Source: Mycolicibacterium sp. ND9-15
GTDB taxonomy: Bacteria > Actinomycetota > Actinomycetes > Mycobacteriales > Mycobacteriaceae
Assembly: GCF_035918395.1 (NCBI RefSeq)
Contig: NZ_CP142362.1
Coordinates: 2,579,501-2,643,500 of the forward strand
Length of the DNA stretch: 64,000 nucleotides
Reading direction: 5' to 3'
This document shows, one piece after another, positions 1 to 8,001 of this stretch (the first letter of the stretch is position 1; each line of letters opens with the position of its first letter). Under the pieces are notes generated by a model. That model was given only the letters and a program-made list of their open reading frames with translations, ran no database searches and was not told the origin of the DNA. A program made the position numbers and the translations under genes.

Positions 1-1477
1 GCACCGCCGCACGTGGCACGGGATCACCACTGCAGACCTCCTCGATCGCCTCGAGCGAGCAGCTGCCGGAGAACACGGCCATGCGAGCGAGCAGACGCTG
101 CTCGGCGGGCTCGAGCAGTGCGTATGACCAGTCGATGGCCGCCCTCAGCGTTGCGTGCCGGCCGACGGAGCCGCGCCGGCCGCCGGCAAGTAGCTCGAAC
201 CGGCGGTCGAGCCTGTGCAATAGGTCGGCGGGGGTCAACGCGATCACGCGCGCGGCCGCCAGTTCGATGGCTAGTGGAACACCATCGAGACGCTGGCAGA
301 TTTCCACCGCCGCGCGGGCGTTGTGCTCATTGAGCGCAAAACCGGCCTTGACGCGGCGCGCGCGTTCGACGAACAACCTGACGGCGTCGGTATGGATCGC
401 GCATTCGATGTCGTCGTCCGGCGAGCCCGTGGTCAACGGCGGCAGTGCGATCAGCTGCTCACCATCGATGGCCATGCCTTCCCGACTGGTGGCCAGTATC
501 ACGACTCCGGGACATGATCTTTCAATCCGTGTCGCGAGCTGCGCCACTGAGCCCAGGACATGTTCACAGTTGTCCAACACGAGTAAGAGACGTTTCTGCG
601 AAAGCGTCTCGACGAGGCCATTCTCCAGCGACTGTCCGGTGCGGTTGGTCGGCTGGAATACCTGGGAGATCGCTTCGGCTACGCCTGGCGGTTCGGTTAC
701 GGGTGCCAGTTCGACCAGCCAGGCGCCTTCCCGATAGCGCGGCAGGAGCTCAGCGGCAACCTGAATTGCCAAGCGGGTCTTGCCGACACCGCCGACGCCG
801 GTGATCGTCACAACCCGTGACTCGGTCAGCGCTCGCGCGACCCGCGCCACGTCGGCTTCGCGGCCGATGAACGAACTCACCTGTGCCGGAAGGTTGCCCG
901 GAAACGAATCCAGGCTGCGCAGCGGCGGGAACTCCTGACCGAGGCCATCGATGGCCAGCTGGAAAACCTCTGTGGGACGGCCCAGGTCGCGAAGCCGATG
1001 TTCGCCAAGGTCGACCAGGTGTGCTCGGTCGGGAAGCTGGCTGCGCACCAGAGCTTCGGTTGCACCGGACAGGACGACCTGCCCACCGTGGGCTGCGGCC
1101 ATCAACCGCGAGCATCGGTTGACCGGCTGGCTGGCGTAGTTGTTCTCGTTTACCACGACGGCCTCGTCGGTGTGTAGTCCCACACGGGCCCGCAGCGGAA
1201 GCGGCGTCGACCACGGCTCGTCGGCCAGCGCTCGCTGGAAGATCGCCGCTGCCGCCACGGCGTCGCGAGCTGTCGCGAACGCGGCCGCCATCCCGTCGCC
1301 CATTCGAGCGAAGACATAACCGCGGTGAGCCACAACCACCTTCTCGAGCAGGGCGTCATGGCGTTCCATGGCAGCCTTCATCGCTTTCGGATCCTGCTCC
1401 CACATCCGGGTGGACCCCTCCAAGTCGGTGAGGAGAAAGGTCACTGTGCCCGAGGGCGGATTGCGGGGAGCCGTCAT
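1..1477 (-). CDS. Cyclase-STAND NTPase fusion, copy 2 (partial, runs off window start)
   Basis: The frame stays open from an ATG at 1477 down to base 1, so the C-terminus is missing. The N-terminus is a class III nucleotide cyclase domain with metal-binding aspartates at residue 18 (LLTDLEGST) and residue 61 (RMGDG), and the catalytic Asn/Arg pair in VNRCSRL. A STAND/AAA ATPase follows, with GVGGVGKT (Walker A) and LLLVLDNCEH (Walker B). It closely resembles the next gene throughout, including the identical linker around GNLPAQVSSFIGREADVARV. The position that normally holds the purine-specifying Lys is Ala57, so cyclase activity or substrate is uncertain. The start lies 2 nt after the stop of the upstream paralogue, so the two are probably co-transcribed and translationally coupled. 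The family resembles mycobacterial Rv0386/Rv1358/Rv2488c proteins; whether a LuxR HTH ends this copy cannot be seen. Confidence 0.88.
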   Translation of the reverse strand, partial: MTAPRNPPSGTVTFLLTDLEGSTRMWEQDPKAMKAAMERHDALLEKVVVAHRGYVFARMGDGMAAAFATARDAVAAAAIFQRALADEPWSTPLPLRARVGLHTDEAVVVNENNYASQPVNRCSRLMAAAHGGQVVLSGATEALVRSQLPDRAHLVDLGEHRLRDLGRPTEVFQLAIDGLGQEFPPLRSLDSFPGNLPAQVSSFIGREADVARVARALTESRVVTITGVGGVGKTRLAIQVAAELLPRYREGAWLVELAPVTEPPGVAEAISQVFQPTNRTGQSLENGLVETLSQKRLLLVLDNCEHVLGSVAQLATRIERSCPGVVILATSREGMAIDGEQLIALPPLTTGSPDDDIECAIHTDAVRLFVERARRVKAGFALNEHNARAAVEICQRLDGVPLAIELAAARVIALTPADLLHRLDRRFELLAGGRRGSVGRHATLRAAIDWSYALLEPAEQRLLARMAVFSGSCSLEAIEEVCSGDPVPRAAV

Positions 1478-1479
1478 CT

Positions 1480-4287
1480 CTACGCCGGCTCAGCCTCGAT
1501 GTTGGCCACCGCATACGAGATCGCCTCGTCCATCGTCATGGCGGCCCCTTGAATGCGCAGCTCACGTCGCCGGTCGTCACCGATTGCGGCGGAGACGATT
1601 TCACCGGATTCCTGCAACGCTGCCAGAACGAAGTTGGCCTTCGAAGCCGCGGATGTCGTATTGACCGGCTGTGTCACAGCGGATGCACCTGCTTGTGCAT
1701 ACGCGGCGTAGGCCGCGCCTCGCAGCACACCTGCCACCTCGGGCCGCTTGTCGGCGATCGCACGCGCGCACAGGGAAAGGCATGGCGCGCTTTGCATCAA
1801 CGCCACGCTCCACCGCCACAGGCGCATGGTCTTACCTGTCAACGCGAGCGTGAGGTCCCAATCGCGAAGGCGCCCGGCAACGAGACAGGCGGTGAGCACA
1901 CCGGAGGACACTTCCTGGCCCGGGGTGCTGGCGAGCTCGATACTCTCGCGCAGTACGGCCCGGGCACGCACGGGGTCGCTGTCAACGAGGGCCAATGCCA
2001 ACGCGTTCAGGCTGATCACGATCGCACCCGGCATACCTGACTGCCTGGCCAGGGCGACCGCTTCTTCGGCCTCCGATACCGTTTGCGCGGTGTCGATTCC
2101 GCCCAGCATCGTGCATTGGACGCGATACGCCCGGAAAATGCCGGCGAGGCCGGTGTACCCGGCGGCGAGCGCCAATTCGGCGGCCCGGCCGTACGCCGTG
2201 ACCGCCCTGGCGTATTCGCCACCGGCCAGCGCCTGTTGTGCGCGCAGGCTGAAGGTGTCCATCTCGACTCGATCGGAATGTTGCGCGCCCGCGATGCGCC
2301 GCTGCGCCTCCGCCGCCTGTCGGCAGAGCTCGCCGACTTCGTCCCAGTTGCCCGTGGCTTGCACGTTGTATGCCGCGGTCATGAGCACCAACGGATACCC
2401 GGGCTCCTCGGCAGCGCCTGGTAATGCAATGACGGGTGCCGCCTCGATGCGGAGTACCTCGCCCGTCGGCCCCTCGGCCTTCTCTTGGTGGGGCTGGCTG
2501 GCGACGAGCCGTACCGCGAGCGGGGCGTTGCCGGCGTCCACGGCGTTGCTCAAAGCCGACCGGATGTTGTCGTGGTCGAGCTTTATCCGGGAGGCCCACA
2601 CCAGTTGTTCCGGGCCATAGGAGTTTTGCGTCGCACGCGCTGACAACGCGGCGTAGAACTCGGCATGCCGGATCGTCAACGCGGCGGTCTCGCCTGACTC
2701 TGCGATTTTCTCCTCACCGTATTGGCGGATCGTTTCCAGCAACCGATATCGCGTGCCCTGGTCCGCATCCTCGGCGATGACCAGTGAGCGCGCGACCAGG
2801 CCGGCGACCATGTCCATGACGTCCTCTTGCTGCACGGGATCACCACTGCAGACCTCTTCGACTGCTTCGAGCGTGCACCCTCCCGAGAACACCGCCATCC
2901 GGCCGAGCAGTCGCTGCTCCGCCTCGCTGAGCAGGTCGTAGGACCAGTCGATGGCGGCGCGAAGCGTGGCGTGGCGTTCGACCGCGCCGCGTCGCGCACC
3001 CGCCAGAACCTGAAATCTGCGGTCAAGGCGCGTCAGAAGTTCCCCGGGACTCATCGCGATGATTCGGGCGGCGGCCAATTCGATTGCAAGAGCCACACCG
3101 TCGAGACGCCGGCACACCTCCACGACCGAACGGGCGTTGCTGGCAGTCAAAGCGAAGTCCGCCTTGACTTGTCGAGCCCGTTCGACGAACAAACCGATCG
3201 CGTCAGAGTGTATGAGCGAGTCAACGTCCTCGTCGGGGTCGCCGACCGCCAGCGGTGGCAATGCGATCAATTGTTCGCCGTCGATTGCCATCCCCTCTCT
3301 GCTCGTGGCGAGAATGACCACATCTGGGCATTCCCGCTCGATCCGCGTCACGAGCCGGGCAACCGGACCCAGCAGATGCTCGCAGTTGTCGAGCAGCAGC
3401 AGTAGCTGGGACTGCGCGAACGCCTCGATCAGTGAGTCTTCCAACGACTTCCCGCCGATGTTCGACAGTCGAAGCGATGTCGCGACCGCACCTGCCACAC
3501 CATCGGTATCGCGGATGGGAGCCAGATCCACCAGCCATGCCCCGTCGCGATAGTGGGGCAAGACGTCGGCGGCGACCTGTAATGCCAAGCGGGTCTTGCC
3601 GACTCCACCGACACCGGTCACGGTCACCACCCGTGAGGCATCGAGTGCCGATACGACGCGGGCCACATCAGCTTCACGGCCGATGAACGAACTCACTTGC
3701 GCGGGAAGGTTTCCCGGGAAAGAGTCGAGTGTTCGCAGCGGCGGGAAGCTTTCCCGGTCACCGTCACACACCAATTGAAAGATCCGTGTCGGTCGGCCGA
3801 GGTCGCGGAGCCGGTGCTCGCCGAGGTCGACAAGATCCATGCCGGCCGGCAACTGCCCGCGCAGCAGCATCTCGGTGGCGCCGGAAACGACCGTCTGCCC
3901 GCCGTGAGCAGCGGTCATCAACCGCGAGCAGCGATTGATCGGCAGGCTCGCGTAGCCGGTGTCGTCGACTACCGCCGCCTCGTCGGTGTGCAGTCCGACC
4001 CGTGCGCGCAGCGGCCGGTCGGTTCGCCAGGCCTGTGCACTCAGCGCATCCTGGAACGCCGCTGCCGCCACCACCGCGTCACGCGCGGTGGTGAACGCCG
4101 CCGCCATTCCGTCGCCCATTCGCGCGAACACGTGGCCGCGATGAGCCGCAATCAGTTTCTCGAGCAACTCGTCGTGGCGGACCATCGCGGCCTTCATCGC
4201 CTCGGGGTCCTGCTCCCAGAGCCGCGTTGAACCCTCGAGGTCGGTGAGGAGAAACGTCACCGTGCCCGAAGGTGGCTGCCCAATCAT
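1480..4287 (-). CDS. Cyclase-STAND NTPase fusion, copy 1
   Basis: A 935-residue signalling protein. Residues 8-170 form a class III cyclase domain: metal aspartates D16 and D59, transition-state Asn118 and Arg122. Residues 185-420 form a STAND NTPase with Walker A GVGGVGKT at 225-232 and Walker B ending at D300. The remainder is an alpha-helical, TPR-like region. The Lys usually found four residues before the second metal Asp is Ala55, and the purine-contacting Asp seven before Asn118 is Gly111, so a canonical ATP pocket is not apparent. I see no C-terminal LuxR-type HTH, although related mycobacterial proteins often have one. The ATG at 4287 gives the short MIGQPPSGTVTFLL start typical of the family. 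A MerR-like operator lies about 180 bases upstream. A tandem copy follows after 2 nt. Confidence 0.9.
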   Translation of the reverse strand: MIGQPPSGTVTFLLTDLEGSTRLWEQDPEAMKAAMVRHDELLEKLIAAHRGHVFARMGDGMAAAFTTARDAVVAAAAFQDALSAQAWRTDRPLRARVGLHTDEAAVVDDTGYASLPINRCSRLMTAAHGGQTVVSGATEMLLRGQLPAGMDLVDLGEHRLRDLGRPTRIFQLVCDGDRESFPPLRTLDSFPGNLPAQVSSFIGREADVARVVSALDASRVVTVTGVGGVGKTRLALQVAADVLPHYRDGAWLVDLAPIRDTDGVAGAVATSLRLSNIGGKSLEDSLIEAFAQSQLLLLLDNCEHLLGPVARLVTRIERECPDVVILATSREGMAIDGEQLIALPPLAVGDPDEDVDSLIHSDAIGLFVERARQVKADFALTASNARSVVEVCRRLDGVALAIELAAARIIAMSPGELLTRLDRRFQVLAGARRGAVERHATLRAAIDWSYDLLSEAEQRLLGRMAVFSGGCTLEAVEEVCSGDPVQQEDVMDMVAGLVARSLVIAEDADQGTRYRLLETIRQYGEEKIAESGETAALTIRHAEFYAALSARATQNSYGPEQLVWASRIKLDHDNIRSALSNAVDAGNAPLAVRLVASQPHQEKAEGPTGEVLRIEAAPVIALPGAAEEPGYPLVLMTAAYNVQATGNWDEVGELCRQAAEAQRRIAGAQHSDRVEMDTFSLRAQQALAGGEYARAVTAYGRAAELALAAGYTGLAGIFRAYRVQCTMLGGIDTAQTVSEAEEAVALARQSGMPGAIVISLNALALALVDSDPVRARAVLRESIELASTPGQEVSSGVLTACLVAGRLRDWDLTLALTGKTMRLWRWSVALMQSAPCLSLCARAIADKRPEVAGVLRGAAYAAYAQAGASAVTQPVNTTSAASKANFVLAALQESGEIVSAAIGDDRRRELRIQGAAMTMDEAISYAVANIEAEPA

Positions 4288-4462
4288 GCCCCCAACCTTC
4301 GCTGATCCTGTCAGCAGCGCTCTCAGCGTAGTTGGGAACGGGCTTCAGCGTCTCGAAAGCGACTCGAACTCGCCACGACGATGACGTGCAGGAAACGCGC
4401 CAGGCCCCTTTCGACGTCGTCGTATACCGGGTGAACAGCGCGCCGGCCACCTACATCTCGGC

Positions 4463-4493
4463 CAGGCAGACCCTGACGCCACGTCAGGGTCAA
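4463..4493 (-). promoter_or_regulatory. MerR-type operator/promoter candidate
   Basis: On the minus strand a -35-like TTGACC (4493-4488) runs into a 9-bp perfect inverted repeat with a 3-base spacer (4470-4490, arms ACCCTGACG/CGTCAGGGT). This layout, a dyad between -35 and a long spacer, is what actinobacterial MerR-family regulators bind. The expected -10 at 19-base spacing reads TGCCTG, which is poor. It would drive the cyclase-STAND pair. No MerR gene is visible in the window. Confidence 0.5.
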
Positions 4494-4502
4494 GCGCTTT
4501 GG

Positions 4503-5015
4503 TCAGTCGTCGCCGGCGCCGCGGCGGATCAGCAGCACAACGATGATCGCCAGCAGGCCCGCTGCGATCGCCACGGCAATCGGAAGCCGCGACGACTCGG
4601 GGCCGGCCAACGGCACCTGCGCCGGTCCCGACACCGGGTTGCCGGCACTGGTAACCGTCGACTTGGCTTGGGCGGCGGTCACTTTAGCCGCGGATTCGAG
4701 GCTGCTGTCGGCCCCGACCGGCTTGGCTGCAGCCGCCTTTTTGGCCGGTGCCTTTTTGGCCGGTGCCTTTTTGGCCGGTGCCTTCTTGACCGCCTTCTTG
4801 GCCGGTGTGGCTTCCGCGGACTTCTTCGCCGGCGCCTTCTTCGCGGCCTTCTTCGCCGGTGCTTTCTTGGCGGGCGTCCCCTTCGCCGGCTGCGGAGGGC
4901 TCAGTGGGTCCGCGGAAATACCCGCCGACTCCGCGGCAGCGGACCGCGGGGTCGACTCATCGGCCGGTGGTGAGCCTTGCGGCCGTTCGTCGGGTCGGCC
5001 CTGCTGGTCTGGCAT
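4503..5015 (-). CDS. Hns-like lysine/alanine-rich membrane-anchored protein (Rv3852 homologue)
   Basis: The 170-residue protein has an acidic/polar N-terminus, then a run of PAKKA repeats (about residues 43-97). A helical segment follows, then one hydrophobic C-terminal membrane segment (about 145-163) ending in Arg-Arg. M. tuberculosis Rv3852, annotated hns, has the same layout: a histone-H1-like basic repeat tail plus a TM anchor, proposed to bind DNA at the membrane. The first residues (MPDQQGRPD) and the AAQAKSTV motif near the C-terminus also fit that family as I recall it. Length is greater than the roughly 134 residues of Rv3852 because of the longer repeat tract. The repeated codons make a low-complexity DNA stretch at about 4725-4890. 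Confidence 0.85.
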   Translation of the reverse strand: MPDQQGRPDERPQGSPPADESTPRSAAAESAGISADPLSPPQPAKGTPAKKAPAKKAAKKAPAKKSAEATPAKKAVKKAPAKKAPAKKAPAKKAAAAKPVGADSSLESAAKVTAAQAKSTVTSAGNPVSGPAQVPLAGPESSRLPIAVAIAAGLLAIIVVLLIRRGAGDD

Positions 5016-5076
5016 CGGGCTGCTCCTTTGCAGTATCTGTCTCCGCCAGGGTCATCATGCCAGGTCGGGTGTGGCG

Positions 5077-6000
5077 CTAACCGGAGACGGCCAGTCCGGC
5101 CGCCAGCGCCAGCGCCAGGATCATCAGCGCGGTTTCGAGCCGCGACCGATGTTGTGACACCACTGCGGAGGCTCGATGCGACTTTGCGGCTGGTAACCAC
5201 ATGGTGCGGTTACGCCAGCCGAGGACCACGAGAACCCCGGTCACCGCGATCTTGGCCGACAACACCCGCCCATATCCGGTGGCGTACAACTCGGCCGGTG
5301 CGCCCAGTCGAACCGCGGCGCCGACCGCCCCGCCGACGAGCAGGACCAGCACACAGACCAGCGACAACTGCGAAAAGCGCGGCAGCATCCGGGCCCACTG
5401 GCCGCGGTGGTCGACGGTCAGTACCAGACCGGCCAGCGCCCCGCACCACAGCGCGGCGGCCAGGGTGTGCACGGTCACGGCAAGGCCACCGAGCGGGCTT
5501 TCCGAGACATGGCCGGTGACTTGACGCGCGGCAACACCGACCGCCGCGGCACCGATCATCACGACGTTCGACGAGGCGGACCGGGGGACGGCCAGCGCGG
5601 CCGCGAATATGACCGCGGCGGCCGCGACGGCGAGCAAGCCCGCTCGACCGGCCGCCGTGGCCACGGCGAAGTCGGCGGTGGCGTGCACGTCGAGCCTGCC
5701 GATGGGAACCGCGGCGGCCAGCGCGGCCGCTGTCAGCATCCGGGTCAGTTCGGCCAGCAGCCACAGCACCGATGCCGCCACCAGCGGCCGCGTCGCGCGG
5801 GTCGACAGTTCGCGCCGGTGACGCTCGTCGTCGAGCATCGGCAGCACGGTCAGCCCCAGCGTGACGACGGCGGCGCAGTCGGCCAAGACGCGCACCGCGG
5901 TGAGACCCAGCGGCGCCTGCGGATACGCCAGTGCCCAGGCCAGGACGGTTGCGGCAGCGGCGAGGAGCGCCCCGACGGCCGCCGTGCCTCGACGCGTCAC
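5077..6000 (-). CDS. copD: CopD-like copper resistance/import membrane protein
   Basis: The 307-residue integral membrane protein has about eight hydrophobic segments. The CopD-family core shows His in helices (DVHATADFAV; TGHVSESPLGGLAVTVHTLAAALWCGAL) and a Gly-Tyr-Gly-containing loop. CopD proteins sit in the cytoplasmic membrane and are thought to move copper inward together with periplasmic CopC. I chose the GTG at 6000 because it overlaps the copC stop as GTGA. The open frame continues upstream to 6291, but that part lies inside copC and reads as out-of-frame Arg-rich sequence. The family is called with good confidence; transport direction is known only for other members. Confidence 0.85.
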   Translation of the reverse strand: MTRRGTAAVGALLAAAATVLAWALAYPQAPLGLTAVRVLADCAAVVTLGLTVLPMLDDERHRRELSTRATRPLVAASVLWLLAELTRMLTAAALAAAVPIGRLDVHATADFAVATAAGRAGLLAVAAAAVIFAAALAVPRSASSNVVMIGAAAVGVAARQVTGHVSESPLGGLAVTVHTLAAALWCGALAGLVLTVDHRGQWARMLPRFSQLSLVCVLVLLVGGAVGAAVRLGAPAELYATGYGRVLSAKIAVTGVLVVLGWRNRTMWLPAAKSHRASAVVSQHRSRLETALMILALALAAGLAVSG

Positions 6001-6542
6001 GCGCGCCGTCGCACCGCCCACACCGCGCCCGCGCCGATGATGACGACGGCGCCCACGAAGAACGGCCAGACGGGGAATTGGTCCTCGCTGGGAGCGTCGG
6101 CGGGAGCGGACGCCGCTGGGCCCGGTGTCCCGGTGCCGGGCACGGTCAACTCGAACTTCCACGAGCCGTTGATCACATGGCCGTCGGCCGACGTCACGCG
6201 GTAGTTCACCGTGTAGCTGCCGGGGGGCCCGAGCGGACGCACGCCGATGCTCAGGACGGCGCCCTGTACCTGGGGGTCGCCGGTCGACCACAGGTTGCCG
6301 TCCGGGCCGACAACGGTCATCGCCGCGAACTGGGCTTGTAGTTCTTCGCTGAACGTCGCCGAGACAGCCGCCGGGGCCTGGGTCAGGCTGGCGTTCTCGG
6401 CTGGGTCCGTGGCGATGCGGGTGGCGTGCGCGCCGGCGGTGCCTGCGCCAATCAGCACAGCAGCGGCCAGCCAGAGCATCAGGACTGCGCCTACGGCGAC
6501 GGTGACGAGGGCGTGAAGAGTCGCCCGGGTGATGGTTCTCAT
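5997..6542 (-). CDS. copC: CopC-domain copper-binding exported protein
   Basis: The 181-residue protein has a signal peptide/first TM segment (about 12-38), and mature His39 sits at the position where CopC proteins bind Cu(II) with the N-terminal amino group. The domain carries the family pattern DPAENASL...P..V..TFSE and, near its end, SADGHVINGSW, whose Asp and His are the other expected copper ligands. A Pro/Ala linker and a second TM segment (about 157-177) followed by Arg-Arg-Arg anchor it to the membrane. Its stop overlaps the copD start, so the two form an operon. As I recall, M. tuberculosis lacks this pair at this locus, where Rv3850, Rv3851 and Rv3852 are adjacent. Confidence 0.88.
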   Translation of the reverse strand: MRTITRATLHALVTVAVGAVLMLWLAAAVLIGAGTAGAHATRIATDPAENASLTQAPAAVSATFSEELQAQFAAMTVVGPDGNLWSTGDPQVQGAVLSIGVRPLGPPGSYTVNYRVTSADGHVINGSWKFELTVPGTGTPGPAASAPADAPSEDQFPVWPFFVGAVVIIGAGAVWAVRRRA

Positions 6543-6631
6543 CGTGTTATGGCCTTTGGTTCGTGATGTCGGTCAGCGTGCACGGCACACCACGGAGGTT
6601 TGGCTGCGAAGTCGGACGGGGACATCGTCGC

Positions 6632-7288
6632 TCAGCTCACGCCGAGCCGAGCCATCAGGTCGGCGTCGATCCCCTCGAGTTGGCTTTCGATCGTGGCGTG
6701 CGCCGACCGGCGGCGCGGCGCCGGCATGTGCTCGGCCGCGGCAACCGCGGCCGACAGGTCACCGAGACGCTCGGTGATCGCCGCGACGAACTGCATGGTC
6801 TCGGCGTCCTTCGGCTTTTTCTCGGCGACGAGGCGCAACGACTGCTCGGCACCGGCTATGCGGGCCGACAACTGCGCGCCGTGACCGTTGAACTGGCCGA
6901 CCTGGCTGAGCGGAACACCGAGACGGTCCGCCCGCCGCTGGTCGATGTAGCCGCGCGCGGTGATGGCACCCCGGTACGCGACCGGCACGACGATGGGGGC
7001 GAGCAGTCGCGTCACGGTCAGCACACGGCGAATCCGTGTCGGGGATAGCAACTTGCCTTCCCGGGCGGCCTTCAACTGCATCTCGGCGACTTTCAGTGCC
7101 GCCCTGTCACTGTCGCGCTGGGCCTTCAGCTGCGCCTTGAGCGCATTGGTCTCGGCGCGCGTTTCGGCCTTGATGCGTCGGGCCTCGTTCTTCGCGGCCA
7201 GCTTTGCCTCCAGTTTGGCCTTCGCCTTGATCGCGCGGGCCTCGGCCTTGCGGGTGGCGCGGGTTTTGCGTCGTTTGAACGGGCTCAT
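6632..7288 (-). CDS. Conserved mycobacterial protein, Rv3850 homologue (DUF6474)
   Basis: The 218-residue cytosolic protein starts with a strongly basic, helical region rich in Lys, Ala and Arg (about 1-80, likely coiled coil). A more hydrophobic central part follows (RLLAPIVVPVAYRGAITARGYIDQRRADRLGV), then a helical C-terminus. The length matches M. tuberculosis Rv3850 (218 residues), which is also next to espR there. No enzymatic motif is visible and the function is unknown. The 220-base divergent gap to the ImmA-type gene must contain promoters for both directions. Confidence 0.8.
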   Translation of the reverse strand: MSPFKRRKTRATRKAEARAIKAKAKLEAKLAAKNEARRIKAETRAETNALKAQLKAQRDSDRAALKVAEMQLKAAREGKLLSPTRIRRVLTVTRLLAPIVVPVAYRGAITARGYIDQRRADRLGVPLSQVGQFNGHGAQLSARIAGAEQSLRLVAEKKPKDAETMQFVAAITERLGDLSAAVAAAEHMPAPRRRSAHATIESQLEGIDADLMARLGVS

Positions 7289-7509
7289 CCCGGCTGCCTC
7301 CCGATGGTCTTCTCAGCTGCTCACGTCACTGCTGTGTGCGGGGTTGTCGGTGCAGCACAACCCTATCGTTCGGCGCGTTCGGCCCGCGGGCGGCTCGGCG
7401 GCAGCGCATAACAGCGCAGTGGGCAGCGGCTACGTCTTGGCTGCACCGCGCGTTACGGGCATGCTGGTACGGACCGCGACGTATGCGAAACTGGTCAAAA
7501 GGGGGACTC

Positions 7510-8001
7510 ATGGCAGCTAACCGCCGCGTGACCCGCGCGGTCGGTGCCGTGCTCGAACTGGCACCGCGGCAGGGGGAAGTATCGCTGACCCGGCTGGTCC
7601 AGGCCGTCAGTGAAGACCGCAATCGACCCATCGAGCTGAAGATGGCGGATCTGCCGGCCGGTGTCTGTGGGCAGTGGCGCCAGTACTACGACCATGACGT
7701 CTTCCTGATCCAGAAGGGTCTACCCGCGTGGGATCGCACGCTGGCCCACGAACTCGGGCATCTGGTGCTTGGCCACGACGGCATCCCGGTCGCTCAGGCG
7801 GCCGAGGAGAGCACGGAACTCGCCAGCTCCGATCTCATCAGCTACATGCTCAACCAGCGGACCGGTTGCATGGGGCCTGCCGGTGAGGATGCTGAGCAGG
7901 AGGCCGAAGATTTCGCGGCCTTGCTGCTGTACCGGCTTGGCCGGCTGCCATCCGACCGCTCCTCGATCGTCCAGGTCCGGCTCGGAGAGGCGTTTGGTTG
8001 A
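7510..8001 (+). CDS. ImmA/IrrE-type metallopeptidase
   Basis: The 163-residue soluble protein carries the HELGH zinc motif at residues 80-84 (TLAHELGHLVLGH) and a downstream acidic helix QEAEDFAALLL (about 130-140) that should supply the third zinc ligand. This is the ImmA/IrrE peptidase fold; known members cleave XRE-type repressors. The ATG at 7510 follows AAAGGGGG and gives a protein without the Arg/Cys-rich upstream extension that the open frame would allow. The stop overlaps the TTG start of the next gene, so the two are translated together. EspR, an XRE-type regulator, is encoded convergently just beyond. Confidence 0.85.
   Translation: MAANRRVTRAVGAVLELAPRQGEVSLTRLVQAVSEDRNRPIELKMADLPAGVCGQWRQYYDHDVFLIQKGLPAWDRTLAHELGHLVLGHDGIPVAQAAEESTELASSDLISYMLNQRTGCMGPAGEDAEQEAEDFAALLLYRLGRLPSDRSSIVQVRLGEAFG

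Noticed and set aside
4079-4450. A 123-codon minus-strand frame that could be a MerR gene behind the operator
   Set aside because: The translation has no HTH or MerR motifs and runs into the cyclase gene out of frame.
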